This document shows positions 11,801 to 20,100 of a DNA stretch of 64,000 bases, piece by piece (the stretch's first letter is position 1; every line of letters begins with the position of its first letter). Position numbers and translations under genes: made by a program. This stretch comes from Kalmanozyma brasiliensis GHG001 (taxonomy: Eukaryota; Basidiomycota; Ustilaginomycetes; Ustilaginales), in the NCBI RefSeq assembly GCF_000497045.1, contig NW_015961961.1:310001-374000 (forward strand), given 5' to 3'. Below the pieces are notes generated by a model. The model saw nothing but the letters and a program-made list of their open reading frames with translations, made no database searches and was not told the origin of the DNA.

Positions 11801-11951
11801 GTTGGTCAAATCGACGTCTGGCAAAAGTAGCGGTCTCGAGGACGACGGGATGGTGCGTCAGGTCCAATGGACCCAACTGCGCCGGTTGGTGCATGTGAGG
11901 CTTCCCGGTGTTGGATGGGATGTTGTGGTCGGTGGTGTGCGCAGACGATGA
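5889..11951 (+). CDS. Large membrane-anchored protein with three START-like lipid-binding domains
   Basis: A single 2020-residue open frame starting at GCCATGGACGACG, a good start context. I read three START-type (StAR-related lipid transfer, PF01852-like) modules. The first lies at about residues 128-325 (DIYRAVSEVAYEGTADL, GWPASPRDAIVINRT). The second lies at about 550-770 (YFTSLLQEPEAKWKPIS, PSWPVSARDTIVIQT, GWSIEALSPTTVHVTM). The third lies at about 1030-1275 (QSRKQWDDKIDSTTLLESY, FPFRGRAFHLAS, AIDYAGSLPIAVNTMWNA). Long Ser/Ala/Thr-rich linkers separate them. Near the C-terminus a hydrophobic segment (about 1913-1932, LLLVAVAAYLLG) would anchor the protein as a tail-anchored-like membrane protein with about 85 further residues. 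START domains bind sterols, phospholipids or ceramide; the ligand here cannot be told. A role at membrane contact sites is inference. No GRAM or PH domain was recognised, so this is not obviously a Lam/Ltc protein. Confidence 0.8.
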   Translation: MDDASSLQKSKAQWLAALDDALDNFRSLVAESSSKAWKPVSLVGSNPPTPHLASPSTFTNASSSSSPQTAANPLTPKSGSLRGRPRESSSLRHVESIEDVSARYESSASSPNASGSAQAPASTSQPFRIGRFRPDHVAVHRKSTKGPDIYRAVSEVAYEGTADLATFRSVLQTSETRPSWDRLVQSAELVEQLDPITRINKVQYRLGWPASPRDAIVINRTLADDSTLIDIATSLPRSPDAPSYLRPAPPCVRSHVHLMAWCLQIVPPDASSSSSNKSAAASSSSSLRSSPRIKVTVFWSWDLRGAWMGMPAGGLGMHLPELIKGLLSHARDSSDKIPFLQNYGNCVELLSNSFDTTRDTLACEYAVIVEDTVAREAEDRAHKNLDTLNLLRSRRKLEAAVEFYLPAMEGWDVRVEIRGQTASKEKADPSGPADAPSSPWRATAERSPGSQYTVLAIRHDQLQDSEELVRIKVRIQRVVASNDLRVNDDLVEVTQVEPRTPASLAQPLLEDTASISGISVATASTGSAASVTTTQAGNAANASRSGTPNPGFANQINSQIRRNYIYFTSLLQEPEAKWKPISDMKGVTVTQLDSIDPTLVVYRAEATFVGVSVWDLFSTIGNPGARAYWDKTLDDATLLADINELSSLWQTKTKPSWPVSARDTIVIQTAYKAPTSVHVFSFSTDDRAQFPAIPQVETGTIRTQIDLRGWSIEALSPTTVHVTMLEQSDPKGWTSKSATPAAMVGAVAGVGEYAIKFGGPPVLTRMLGAKTKVSRYDHEKATFRVEYASDVSPDDDLNDAPHVECEIRCDVETWANSLDLVVDPPPISISCLRRHKLSQGGGGLWLTIEHAAASLEDDSARITIRRGNAREKGAVHVNGASIKVDVDELNDEQVQQLSRQKRTKPQRVPLDLIRPARKATEEPATPGKADAADSSASAAGNETTKDQQSKSSRASSINEMEGKEKVGSALVVPASADETAKVRESTKSESRDSSVSPSPSLPFSDETPRQPMTCALDVLFLLRRIHAERSPDPAGTPAGWALVTERNGLYVRRKLMESISSTVMVQRGDKVVQGLSAEDLLDLVSNPQSRKQWDDKIDSTTLLESYGDGSFTSFITTKASFPFRGRAFHLASLTARGMPPSSLGATSPGESTLSSSASSWSGPAVYFHASASFAQQKPRFGMDRINPNNLPLGKILIDGWILETLDPYSSTSFQIPSTRCTHVVAIDYAGSLPIAVNTMWNASLPRSILLIEEYLKARGSIPSVKTPPPCLQVLGDGRDEDQGLIWSINGPDRKNLHISTSFDPSTRRYVAVSMHRATPRADAGQVPGLLPAANIVTNGKGRTARVSDASLTKSVADKLAQAINAAPGTPMLGSAAPPVNSSGEQSSGLSRATSMHSIASTTANSSASTIRRRPSSLHADSRNATDLILMEVEIELRHYHQGYDVQVYSEFVPVDAAGAFSQASTSQALERPKTPTGNGAERAPSEQLIGISESGKALGSTEAILSLKMAPEKSKDLPVQLRVYDLPPSAVLAATLDPSARPRKHLVRVIVPTTAFLDPVDDPLTGSKAPEIPAWYTSLLERGAVLRMVVKPLKGEGAETDGGATAPKDSAGGVTAFTPPTGKVNVRSGEAKLDVVHVNQTSAMLQKEQIGIEPMTQLKRVAPPRAKSGRKSGGETMANRDDLRLPAALRRPVATRKDLLVASETSSTGKDSSKTGPSATGAGSAGKTANGSGSSVTGDASATAKQAGDPGPSSTSGSANGSAAGSAPPSRAATPSAPASTGAGIMSMFGSYPLSRLGTGSAQASSLTSVSSVTARGSSVASSSSAKTNAEALAAKDGGKHGGKGAGQKGDKAGTVADGDDTGAGGDSKGDAGTSTGEAVAEAAANAGNTVAQLAKESASAISKLFSSETHFRFSTLLLVAVAAYLLGSLMRSTISPVDFVLVPTRQKPFHAAKDVAAGLTGQSARKDFLELVKSTSGKSSGLEDDGMVRQVQWTQLRRLVHVRLPGVGWDVVVGGVRRR

Positions 11952-12067
11952 AACTGCACGGAGGAAGTTGGAATGCGAATGACATTGCAAATGGGTATGC
12001 TGTGCGAGAATGCGAGTGCGAGTGCGAGTGAGAAACATCGGGTGGACAAAAAGGTACATGCGGAGAC

Positions 12068-12718
12068 TTAGGAGTGTGTGAAAGGGGTGAGGAAGGGACG
12101 AGCTTGCCTCGCACCAAGTGGAAATGATGCATTCGACTCCGCGGCGAGCATCTGCATTACGCTTTGGCAGAGCTGCACATCGACGATTGGTAGATCACTG
12201 GCGAGACTCGTCACTCCGGTCGCATTCCCCTGGATCACCTTTCCAGCAGTGTCAGCGGTAGCACTTGAGATGTTGGGGATGTAATCCGACACTCTGCCCA
12301 CCACGAAAGCTGTAAGAGCGGGCACTTGGATGGCGACGAGGACGAAGAGTACGATCAACGAGACGAAGAGTAGCAGTGTAAACGCGCGCTCCCAGGGCTC
12401 CATAACGGACAGGCCGAAGGTGGCGGTGAATCTGTAGTGTGCTTTCCACGCGCAGTCCCACGCTACGATGAGCCACGGGGGAAGGTTCGACTGTGATGGA
12501 CGGACGCTTCGGGCTTGCTGTGACGGCTGGCACGATTGAGAGGTCTGACGTTGGCTCGACGGGTTGTGGTGCGGTTTGAGAGGGGTATGCGGTTGGTGTG
12601 CCGGGCGTGTGGCGGTAAGGAGGATGTGTCCCGCAGCCAGATCGTCCGGTGCCAGCAACGAAGAGAGCGAGTGCGACTTGCGCTCCGGTGCGTACGAGAC
12701 AGTGGTTGTCACCGACAT
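12068..12718 (-). CDS. Probable serine palmitoyltransferase small subunit (SPTSSA/Tsc3-like), enlarged
   Basis: A 216-residue protein. Residues 95-133 match the small activating subunit of serine palmitoyltransferase (PF11779 type): YRFTATFGLSVMEPWERAF is followed at once by one membrane span (about 113-133). The block MLEPWER followed by a transmembrane helix is the hallmark of human SPTSSA/B, where it contacts the SPTLC1-SPTLC2 core in the ER and stimulates the first step of sphingolipid synthesis. Human subunits are about 71-76 residues and yeast Tsc3 is 80. Here a Gln/Ser/Pro-rich extension of about 90 residues precedes the motif and about 65 residues follow it. The start is the ATG at 12718 (MSVTTTVSYA); the open frame extends upstream only through a GTG. 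The gene is convergent with the START-domain gene, with 116 bp between the stops. Confidence 0.68.
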   Translation of the reverse strand: MSVTTTVSYAPERKSHSLSSLLAPDDLAAGHILLTATRPAHQPHTPLKPHHNPSSQRQTSQSCQPSQQARSVRPSQSNLPPWLIVAWDCAWKAHYRFTATFGLSVMEPWERAFTLLLFVSLIVLFVLVAIQVPALTAFVVGRVSDYIPNISSATADTAGKVIQGNATGVTSLASDLPIVDVQLCQSVMQMLAAESNASFPLGARQARPFLTPFTHS

Positions 12719-14323
12719 CTTTGCCCGCCAGCTTTGTGTCCTCGAAGTGGTTCGAGGTAGACCTTGGAGAGAAAAGAGGGTGCTTTCACAGCGAGTGAAG
12801 AGCGATGCACAAGCGTTCGATAAAGCGTGTCTTTGAGATGAGCTTTGATACAGCTTTTGACGGGGCACTGCCTGGGCTGCGAACGCTGTAGGCGGCAAAG
12901 TGAGGGCGATCTTCGAATTGTTGTTGTTCACCCGTCTGGGGGAGGCTTTAAATACGATCCCCTGCCCTATAACGTCGATCCCCCTTGACAGCGCGCAGCT
13001 TGACTGTCTATCAAGCTTACAGCACGATACGTGTAAGTGGGCTTGTGGTTCAAATGGTCATCGGGTGCTTGAGCTTGAGTCCGAATGGATGATGAAGGAA
13101 GTGGGGCGTGGGGGTTAGACAGAATAATGGGGGACCGTAAGCTCGGGTTTTGCCAACAAGCTTTCGCATAAGGCTTCCATCCCTAAGGCTTGCATCAAAC
13201 AAACGCCACGTTCACATGTTCGGTCTGCCAGAGTTGAGTTCTCGACCTTTGTACGGCCTCGCTTATGCTTCTCCCCGTGATAGGTTTCATGCCCGGCTTA
13301 CCGTTTGGTCGGTCTTCGAGCGTGTGTCAGTCGTCCACCCACACCAAAACCTTTCACCAATCGACTCAAGCCTCTCCAACATCGTCGAGGTGTATCAAAC
13401 TCTCCCACTACACCGTCGAAGTGGACGACTTACGATGAGCAAAGGTGGGTCTTGCGGCATGACGCTTAGCTGCAGCCCTTGGCCCCAGCTGATCGACGCA
13501 CTGCATCGAAGCCTTTTCTCTCTCCGACCTTGCAGCCGAATGCGGAAAATTGCGCGCGTGCACCTGTCAGAAAAAGTTAGGCGAGCAAACACGCGGCGAA
13601 TTTAGCGCGCGACCACCTCTCCAAGGTGTGAGGCCTGGGCTCTCGAACGTCGATCGATCGGGCTCGCAGAGGGGGAGCAGTGTTGACCTTGCGCGACAAG
13701 GTCAGAGTTGTGAGAACTAGGGGTGGTCGAACTCACAGGCGAACCAAGAAGAATCATGCGTACGCGCGAGAGCACGAGGACGAACAGTCGGCGCTCGGTA
13801 CGCATGCTTCCCCGAGAGATTGTGTGGATGAGGAGCGGGTGGGCGATAGGATCAATTCATATGCTCCCCAGGAAAGGTCAGGTGCAAGAGGCTTCAGTGT
13901 TTGGCCACTGCACTTGCGAGAGCACGCGCATTGTTGGTGTCGATCCATATGACTTCCGATCGACGAGCGGTCGGATGACTAGGCCGGTCGTCGAGTGAGC
14001 TTCTCTCAAATGCTTTAAGATGAGCCGTCGAGCGTGGGAGCCTTTAGCCGACGGTCGACCGTGGTGATCGCCAACCATGTCAGGCTAGCTCCAGTATCGA
14101 CGTCGAGCCTTGAGCTGCGACTCTGTGTACTGTGAGGCTTCGTCACGCCCTCCGCAAGTCGTCAGCTCAACACACACCAAACTCGCCTAATCCCAAGCCT
14201 CACTTACGAGCATGCCAGACACGAAACACTGATTAGCGTGACCCATAAGCAACACCCGAACCCAAACGCATCTGCACGGTCCTGATCATATCTCGAAGCC
14301 CCTCCGTCCCCTCCGCCCCTCTC
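12719..14323. other. Intergenic between the SPT small subunit and G-alpha genes
   Basis: About 1.6 kb holding the promoter side of the SPT-subunit gene and the 3' flank of the G-alpha gene. Frames are short in every phase. The stretch from 13000 to 14200 has irregular composition with no recognisable coding, repeat or RNA signal. A 151-codon plus-strand frame at 13150-13605 starts with TTG and is not convincing. Confidence 0.5.
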
Positions 14324-15865
14324 CTAACCCACCAACCCCGTCACCCTCAAATTCTCCCGCAACACCGTGTCCTTGACACTCATGAGAATCGCCCTTATCT
14401 GCGCACTGCTCGTCGCCACCGTCGTATGCACATACAACCTCCTCTTTTCTCCCTCAGCTTCCTTCTCCTCCACCTCGCGTACACAATCCCGAAACTTGCC
14501 CCTGAACCACCGCCAAACCGCCTCGAAATCGTTATCGCCTTGATACGCTGCCCAATACCTTCCCAGCTGGATTCCACTCCGGAGTTTTTGCTCGAGCAGA
14601 TCGATCTTGTTCAAAAACAGTACGATGCTTGCTCCGCGCAGCAGCGGGTTGGACACCACCTGGCTGAACAGCGCAAAACTATCTTCCAGCCGATTAACGC
14701 CTGGGTCTTCCACCAGGGGTTGATCGAACGCGGATAGGGGGGCGAGGAAGATGATGCTCCCCACATCATCGAGATAACTCGCCCAGGCATGGCGTTGCGA
14801 TCGAGAGCCTCCGACGTCGTAGATGGTGTAGAGGAGCGTGCGATCGATGCGGAAGGTGTGGGAGGTGATGCCGAGCGTGCGCACGCGCGAATGGAGGATG
14901 TCTTCGTCATTGGGCGTGTAGGTGGGCGAGAGGATGCGAGGGAGGGAATCGAGGAAGTAGGTTGTGGGCGAGTCGGTTTGTGCGTCGAGGAAGAGACCGC
15001 GGTGACGGAGGGCGCGGCATGAGGCGTCGGACCAGAGGGATAGGATGTCCGATTGGATGGTGCGGAGGAAGATCAGTGCTGGGTCGTCGTCGGTGTCGGA
15101 GGGTGAGGACTCGGGTTGAGTGCGCGAATGGGAGAGCGAGCGTCGTGCGTACGTGAACAGCCGTTCTTGCCACCCGGGTCGCAAGATGAGAGGGCTCTTC
15201 TCCAATCCGCCCCTCGATTTGCCCTCGAGAGAGGAAAGGGGACGAGCTTGCCCGCTTTTGCCAGGAGCGGTGTCGGGCACCTCCGCCTCTTCACCAAACG
15301 CCCCGAGTTCGCGTCGCATCGCCATCTCCAACCGCACCACCTCCCCCAGATGTGCTGCCCACGGCATGCGCGCCTCGTTTCGCTCGTTCTTCGGTCCGAC
15401 CTCCCCTCCCTCTGACTCCAGTCGATCCAACTCACTCGATCGTCTCTCCTTCCTCTCCTGGTGAAACCGTTCCATCGTCTCGAGCAGCACCCGTACACTG
15501 CACATCGTGTTCAGCAGCACGATCTTGGTCCAACCCCTCCTCTCCCTCTCGTGCGCCTGTGGATCGTACAGCAGCCGCATCTGTTTAAGCACCGTGGTTT
15601 TTCCCGCTCCCGCCTGGCCCAGGAGGACCATCTTGTACTCCCTCCCCTTGGGCGAGGTGGAGGGGGGTTGACGGAGAAGTTTGTCGATCTCATCGCTGCG
15701 TTGCTTGGCGAGGCGTTCTGATTGGATGCGAGCTGCTTTTTCGGCGGCAGTCTCGGTGGGTGGTGGTTGGAGTGCTAGGCTGAACGGATCGGTGGTGGTG
15801 GTGGGGGTGGATAGTGGTGAGTTGGATGGCGTGCGCCGCGCTCGAGGTGAGACGGACGGCGACAT
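14324..15865 (-). CDS. Divergent heterotrimeric G-protein alpha subunit (Gpa4-type)
   Basis: A 513-residue G-alpha protein. Guanine-binding motifs appear in the right order: P-loop GQAGAGKT (83-90), switch I RVRTLGI with the Arg finger R337 and Mg-binding T340, switch II DVGGSRSQRHAW (350-361), NKID (419-422), and the TxAT-like TVATSSA (482-488). It ends NLRVTGLVG like other G-alphas. It departs from the family in three ways. The P-loop lacks the GESGKS consensus. The catalytic Gln of DVGGQ is Ser354. Insertions of roughly 100 residues enlarge the helical domain, so the protein is about 513 instead of 350 residues. The N-terminus (MSPSVS) lacks the MGxxxS myristoylation signal. I chose the ATG at 15865, where a Ser/Thr/Pro-rich segment leads into the helix ARIQSERLAKQRSDEIDKLL that precedes the P-loop. 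Ustilago maydis is known to have an atypical fourth G-alpha, Gpa4; equating this gene with it is inference. Confidence 0.88.
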   Translation of the reverse strand: MSPSVSPRARRTPSNSPLSTPTTTTDPFSLALQPPPTETAAEKAARIQSERLAKQRSDEIDKLLRQPPSTSPKGREYKMVLLGQAGAGKTTVLKQMRLLYDPQAHERERRGWTKIVLLNTMCSVRVLLETMERFHQERKERRSSELDRLESEGGEVGPKNERNEARMPWAAHLGEVVRLEMAMRRELGAFGEEAEVPDTAPGKSGQARPLSSLEGKSRGGLEKSPLILRPGWQERLFTYARRSLSHSRTQPESSPSDTDDDPALIFLRTIQSDILSLWSDASCRALRHRGLFLDAQTDSPTTYFLDSLPRILSPTYTPNDEDILHSRVRTLGITSHTFRIDRTLLYTIYDVGGSRSQRHAWASYLDDVGSIIFLAPLSAFDQPLVEDPGVNRLEDSFALFSQVVSNPLLRGASIVLFLNKIDLLEQKLRSGIQLGRYWAAYQGDNDFEAVWRWFRGKFRDCVREVEEKEAEGEKRRLYVHTTVATSSAQIRAILMSVKDTVLRENLRVTGLVG

Positions 15866-17126
15866 GGCGAGTCGAGCTTCAAACCTGAAACCTGAAGAAG
15901 AGATGGTTGAGATGCGCTGCGACAGGTTGGGATCGACGACGGCACCAGCGAGCCCAGGGGTGCTTCCTTGGTGGGATCTGCTCCCCGAGTCGCCTTTATA
16001 TGCCCCTTTCCGCCAGCACGTAGCACGCGCAATGAACAAACCCACCCTCGTTGCAGCCAAGCGGTTGTGGGCGCGCGCGAATCAGTCGAGAGGTCCATGC
16101 AACAATGGCACAAACCCCACCAGCCCGCACCTTGAAACCTTATGGTCGGCGATCAGTGCTTCCTCGAGGCGACGCGATGCGATGCGAGGTGCGCGTTCTG
16201 CTAGATGTTGGAATGGGCGTTGCTGGTGAACGAGCAGCGCAGGTTGATGCGCGATGGAGGGGTTCCTTTGCGCGCTTCCGAGCAGTAAAGTGAGCTGGGG
16301 GAGGTGAGAAAGATTGACTTCGACGGGAGCTGCGAGCCTTAATCACTGGCCCGCATCTATTGCGCGGGCCTCAAGCCACCTGAGGCGATGCAGGGGCCAT
16401 GCTTTCGCGCGAGGAGAAGGCGGCGTTCTCCTGTGCATCACCTCGCGGGTTGTTGTCGCATGATACGCAGCAGCGCCACCACAATCACGGTTCGAACCCA
16501 GATTGCGACAACCGTGCGCCGGTCAACGGCGGACTCGAAGGTCGGCCTCGCCCGAGGTCGAGCGTTCCATCTTATAAGGCGCCAACCCCAGGAGAGACGC
16601 TTCTGCGCGGTGCAAGCCGAACCTCATGCGCTGCGCCCGACGAGCCCAATGCACTCCCTCGCACCGATACCCAATCGACCAGCTCGCCCCTTGAGGGGAT
16701 GTCAACCAGAAACTCCGACGAGCACGGGCACGTGAGAGCGCCGATCTATGCGCGATTCCAGCTCAGCTGTATATAAGCAAGCCACTTCAGGTTTCGCAAG
16801 CCACTTTTGGGTTTTGGCAGACCAAGATTCGGCCGCCGCTCCACGGTCTCTCGTGTGCGCGCACTATCAGCGTGGGGCGGCGGTGCAGCCGAGGCGTGAC
16901 GAGCCACCGTCGCATCCGCGGTTGCGAATTCCCCTTGCGTCCTAGCCGAGTGGACGGTTTCCTCGGCTGGGAAGAGCTTGATCGTCCATTCATGCAACGC
17001 TAATCCAATGTTGTCGCGTGCTACCGACCTTGCTCGGTGCGCTTCCTTCAAGTCTCATCCCTAGCTGTCACACCCTTCGTATACGCAGCGGCAAAATGCT
17101 TGGGTTCGATACAAATACAGTGCTAC
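15866..17126. other. Intergenic upstream of the G-alpha gene
   Basis: About 1.3 kb that must hold the promoter of the G-alpha gene and the 3' flank of the 1216-residue protein gene. An imperfect AT/GC mosaic with several short inverted repeats (see the findings) is the only structure seen. No gene was recognised. Confidence 0.5.
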
Positions 17127-20100
17127 TCACACATCCATCACCGCCGTGCAAGCGGCAATGATCACATCCGTCACGCCGTTAAGTGGATGCACGCCATCCA
17201 GCGGGCTCCCATCCGGCTTGGTCGGCACGGGCACCCCTGCCAAACGCAACGCACCCCACCCTTCCGGGACCATCTCCAACCCTCCCTTGGCGTCATTACA
17301 ATAACCCAGCACGACCGGGAAAATCCCTGACTCGGGCAAGCGTGGGTCCATATCGCCCATGCTGCTGCTCCACGGCGCATCGTGCACAATCGCCGTCACG
17401 CGGAACGGTTCGAACTTGGTCGGCGGCAGAGGCGGCGATGCTTGCGCTGTAGCGTCGAGGTCGTAGCGCGAGTTGGCGTGTGTGGCGCGACTGCTCGACA
17501 GGCCTAGCTTGCGCTTCCACCCCGACTGCCCAGCGGGAACCCGCTCAGCTAGGATGTTGCTGCCCGAGCTGACGCTGTGAGAAAGGGACGGTTCGCCCTC
17601 GGCGCTAGGCGAAGCACCCGGCATAGCAGCAGGGCCCAAGCTGGATCCGCCGGGCGCTGCGGCTTCGGACCCTTCCGAAAAGGGGACAAAGTTAACCCGC
17701 ATGTAGCGCACCGCGTCCTGAGCTCGGTTGCGCCCAATGAGCGGCAGAGGAATGAGCATCGTCAGCGCTCCCGAAGGCACCGCCTCGATTCCCAACAACG
17801 CATGGTCCTCGTCCAGGTCTTCGAAGGGCGAAGGCGCACTCGAGTTTCGGGTCGCAGGGCGCAGCGTTCTGCTAGCCGCCTCTTGCTCATCCCACCCGTA
17901 CACTTGCGACAGCGCCGAGGTGACGGCGTTGCGGTGGTCTGCACCGCTCGTGCCTCCGAGAAGCGCATGTCCTCTAGCCTTGTCCGCGCCCACGCTAGCA
18001 GATCGATCGAACGCCTTTTGCGTAGGAGCCTCCGAGCCCCTTCTCGAGTCTGCCGTGACGGTCGCATCCGGACAAGCAGTGCCGAACGCGGATCGTTGAA
18101 AGCTGTCCAGCGCTGCCTCAGTCAGAGCGAGCGGATCCGTCAGCGCTTCCCCTCCCGAGCTGACGGACTCATCTCTGGCCCGGTTGCCCCTCCTGTTGTC
18201 GCTGTTGGCACGACTTCGGCTTGCCTTTGAAATGCCATTGATAGACAGGGGCCTCTCGTTGTCCGTGGTCGGAGACATGGATGTCGGAGTAGCACCGTTC
18301 TCGGGCTTCCGCTTGAACCAAGAGGTGAGCATCTTGTCCTTCTTCTTGAGCGCCTTCTGCAATCCACTGCGACTGCGGCTCTGCTTGGTGCTCGCATTGA
18401 TGGGCATCCCCGAGGCGGTGACCGGCGAGGTGGCTTGCCCAGACTCGGCCTCGTACGAAGAAGCCTTGACGCTGGCTGGTTTTGGCTGGTAGCGCTGTTG
18501 CTCGAAGCTGCCCGGTTGCCACCCCGCCGCGGCGCCCGACGCTTCCGAATTGGAGCTCATGCCGCGACTCGCCGAGGAAGTGGCTGACAGGGTGCGTTGC
18601 GCTGGGTCGGCTTGGAAGCCTCGCCGAGCCATCGGGATGGCGGCAGACCTCGTGGGCTCGCCAAATTTGCTGTGCGGCTGATCGTACGAGGTGGAAATGG
18701 CGCTGCCCAAGGTGGATTCGCGCGTGTTGGTCGTCGACAAGCCTGCTTCATCCGACGAGCCCGTGTCGCTGCCGGCGTCGCTGCTCGCAGGAGAGTCCAT
18801 TGACGCCATCGAGTCGGGTCGACCAGATCGGGCCGAGGGCCAGGATTCCTCGGGATGCATGCGAGCGAGCGGGTCGCCGGGCAAGGAAGGCGCGAACGTC
18901 TCCGGATTGGTGCCCGTGGCTACAGCCTGTGTGTCGAGCTGCTGAGAGGGACGCAGATACGGCTTGGATCGCGATCGACGCAGCGGTACCTGATGATCGC
19001 GCAAGTAAGGACGCGACCTCGACCTTCGAAGCGTGGCAGGCGCCTGCGGTGACGAGTGAACGCTGAGGTGGTCACTCGCAGCAGCCTGCATCACGCGGCC
19101 TTGCGTCTGCGTGTGGCGGTACTGATGGAGCCAGCGATGCGTCGAAGCGTTGGCCAGATAGACAGGAGGGCAGATTCGACCCGAGGTGGGGCGGAGCAGA
19201 CGGAGCTCAAACCCGGCCTTGCCAGAGAATGGAATCGAGCTGCGATGAGACGGACCGACGACTGCGAGCGGAGGCTGTCGCTGTGATGAGAAGGGCTTGG
19301 CAGAGGACTGGGACCGATCTCGGTGCGAGACAGCGGCGTCGCTCTCGTCCATCCATAAGGAACGGCTGCTGACGATGACAGTCCTCTCAGCCTGCGTAGC
19401 TGGAGGAAAATCATCAATCTGACCGCAAGTGAGGGTAGCGTTGGGCACCACGACCCACTTTTTGTTCCTGCTGGTTGTCTCGGCCACAGACCATTCGATG
19501 CGCTGGTGGCCATTGATGGGGCAGAGGATCTCGGCGGAGAGCTTGCATCCCTCCCAGTCATTGAGACTACCCACGTCGAGACTGTGCAGGCCCATCTCCT
19601 CGATCGAGAGAATGTCGAGTGGCTCGAGCGGGTTGCACGGCCGAGCGGTGAGGTGCGCCCACTTTGGGGGTGGATTGTATGATGGAGCACCATCACCACC
19701 ACCGAATGTGGCGAAGCTGTCCCTCCATTCGATGGGGGTAGCAGGAGCGTCGGAGGAGTCGGTGGAGGCCTTTGTGATGGTGCGAGTGGGCTGCTGGCGG
19801 ATGGGCGCAGGTGGCTTGGAACCGGTTTCTGTCTGCAAGCCGAGACTGGCGAAACCGCCGAGAACCTGACCGTGACTGATGGAGAAGCCTCTGGAGCGTT
19901 GCGTGTCGACGGTGTCGATGCTGGCATTTCGATTGCGAAGGTGCTTGTCGACGGCGGCGTTGAGGATGACCTGGGACGACATGATTTCGCGGTAGTCGGA
20001 GCACTCTGCTCGAAGATGGTGCGAGAAGCTGTCCTCGATCCCGCCGTTGAGTGCTGAATGAGCGGCGGCGAGATGGTCGTCGGCGCACGAGACGCAAAAG

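Noticed and set aside
13150..13605. 151-codon plus-strand frame
   Set aside because: TTG start, no motif, and located in a noncoding spacer with scrambled composition.
16348..16386. Two overlapping, mutually exclusive inverted repeats upstream of the G-alpha gene (GGCCCGC/GCGGGCC and GCCTCA/TGAGGC)
   Set aside because: Perfect 6-7-bp stems with short loops are expected dozens of times by chance in 64 kb of GC-rich DNA, so an attenuator-like switch is not supported.
16485..16500. B-box-like GGTTCGAACCC suggesting another tRNA
   Set aside because: No A-box, acceptor stem or anticodon arm can be folded around it on either strand.
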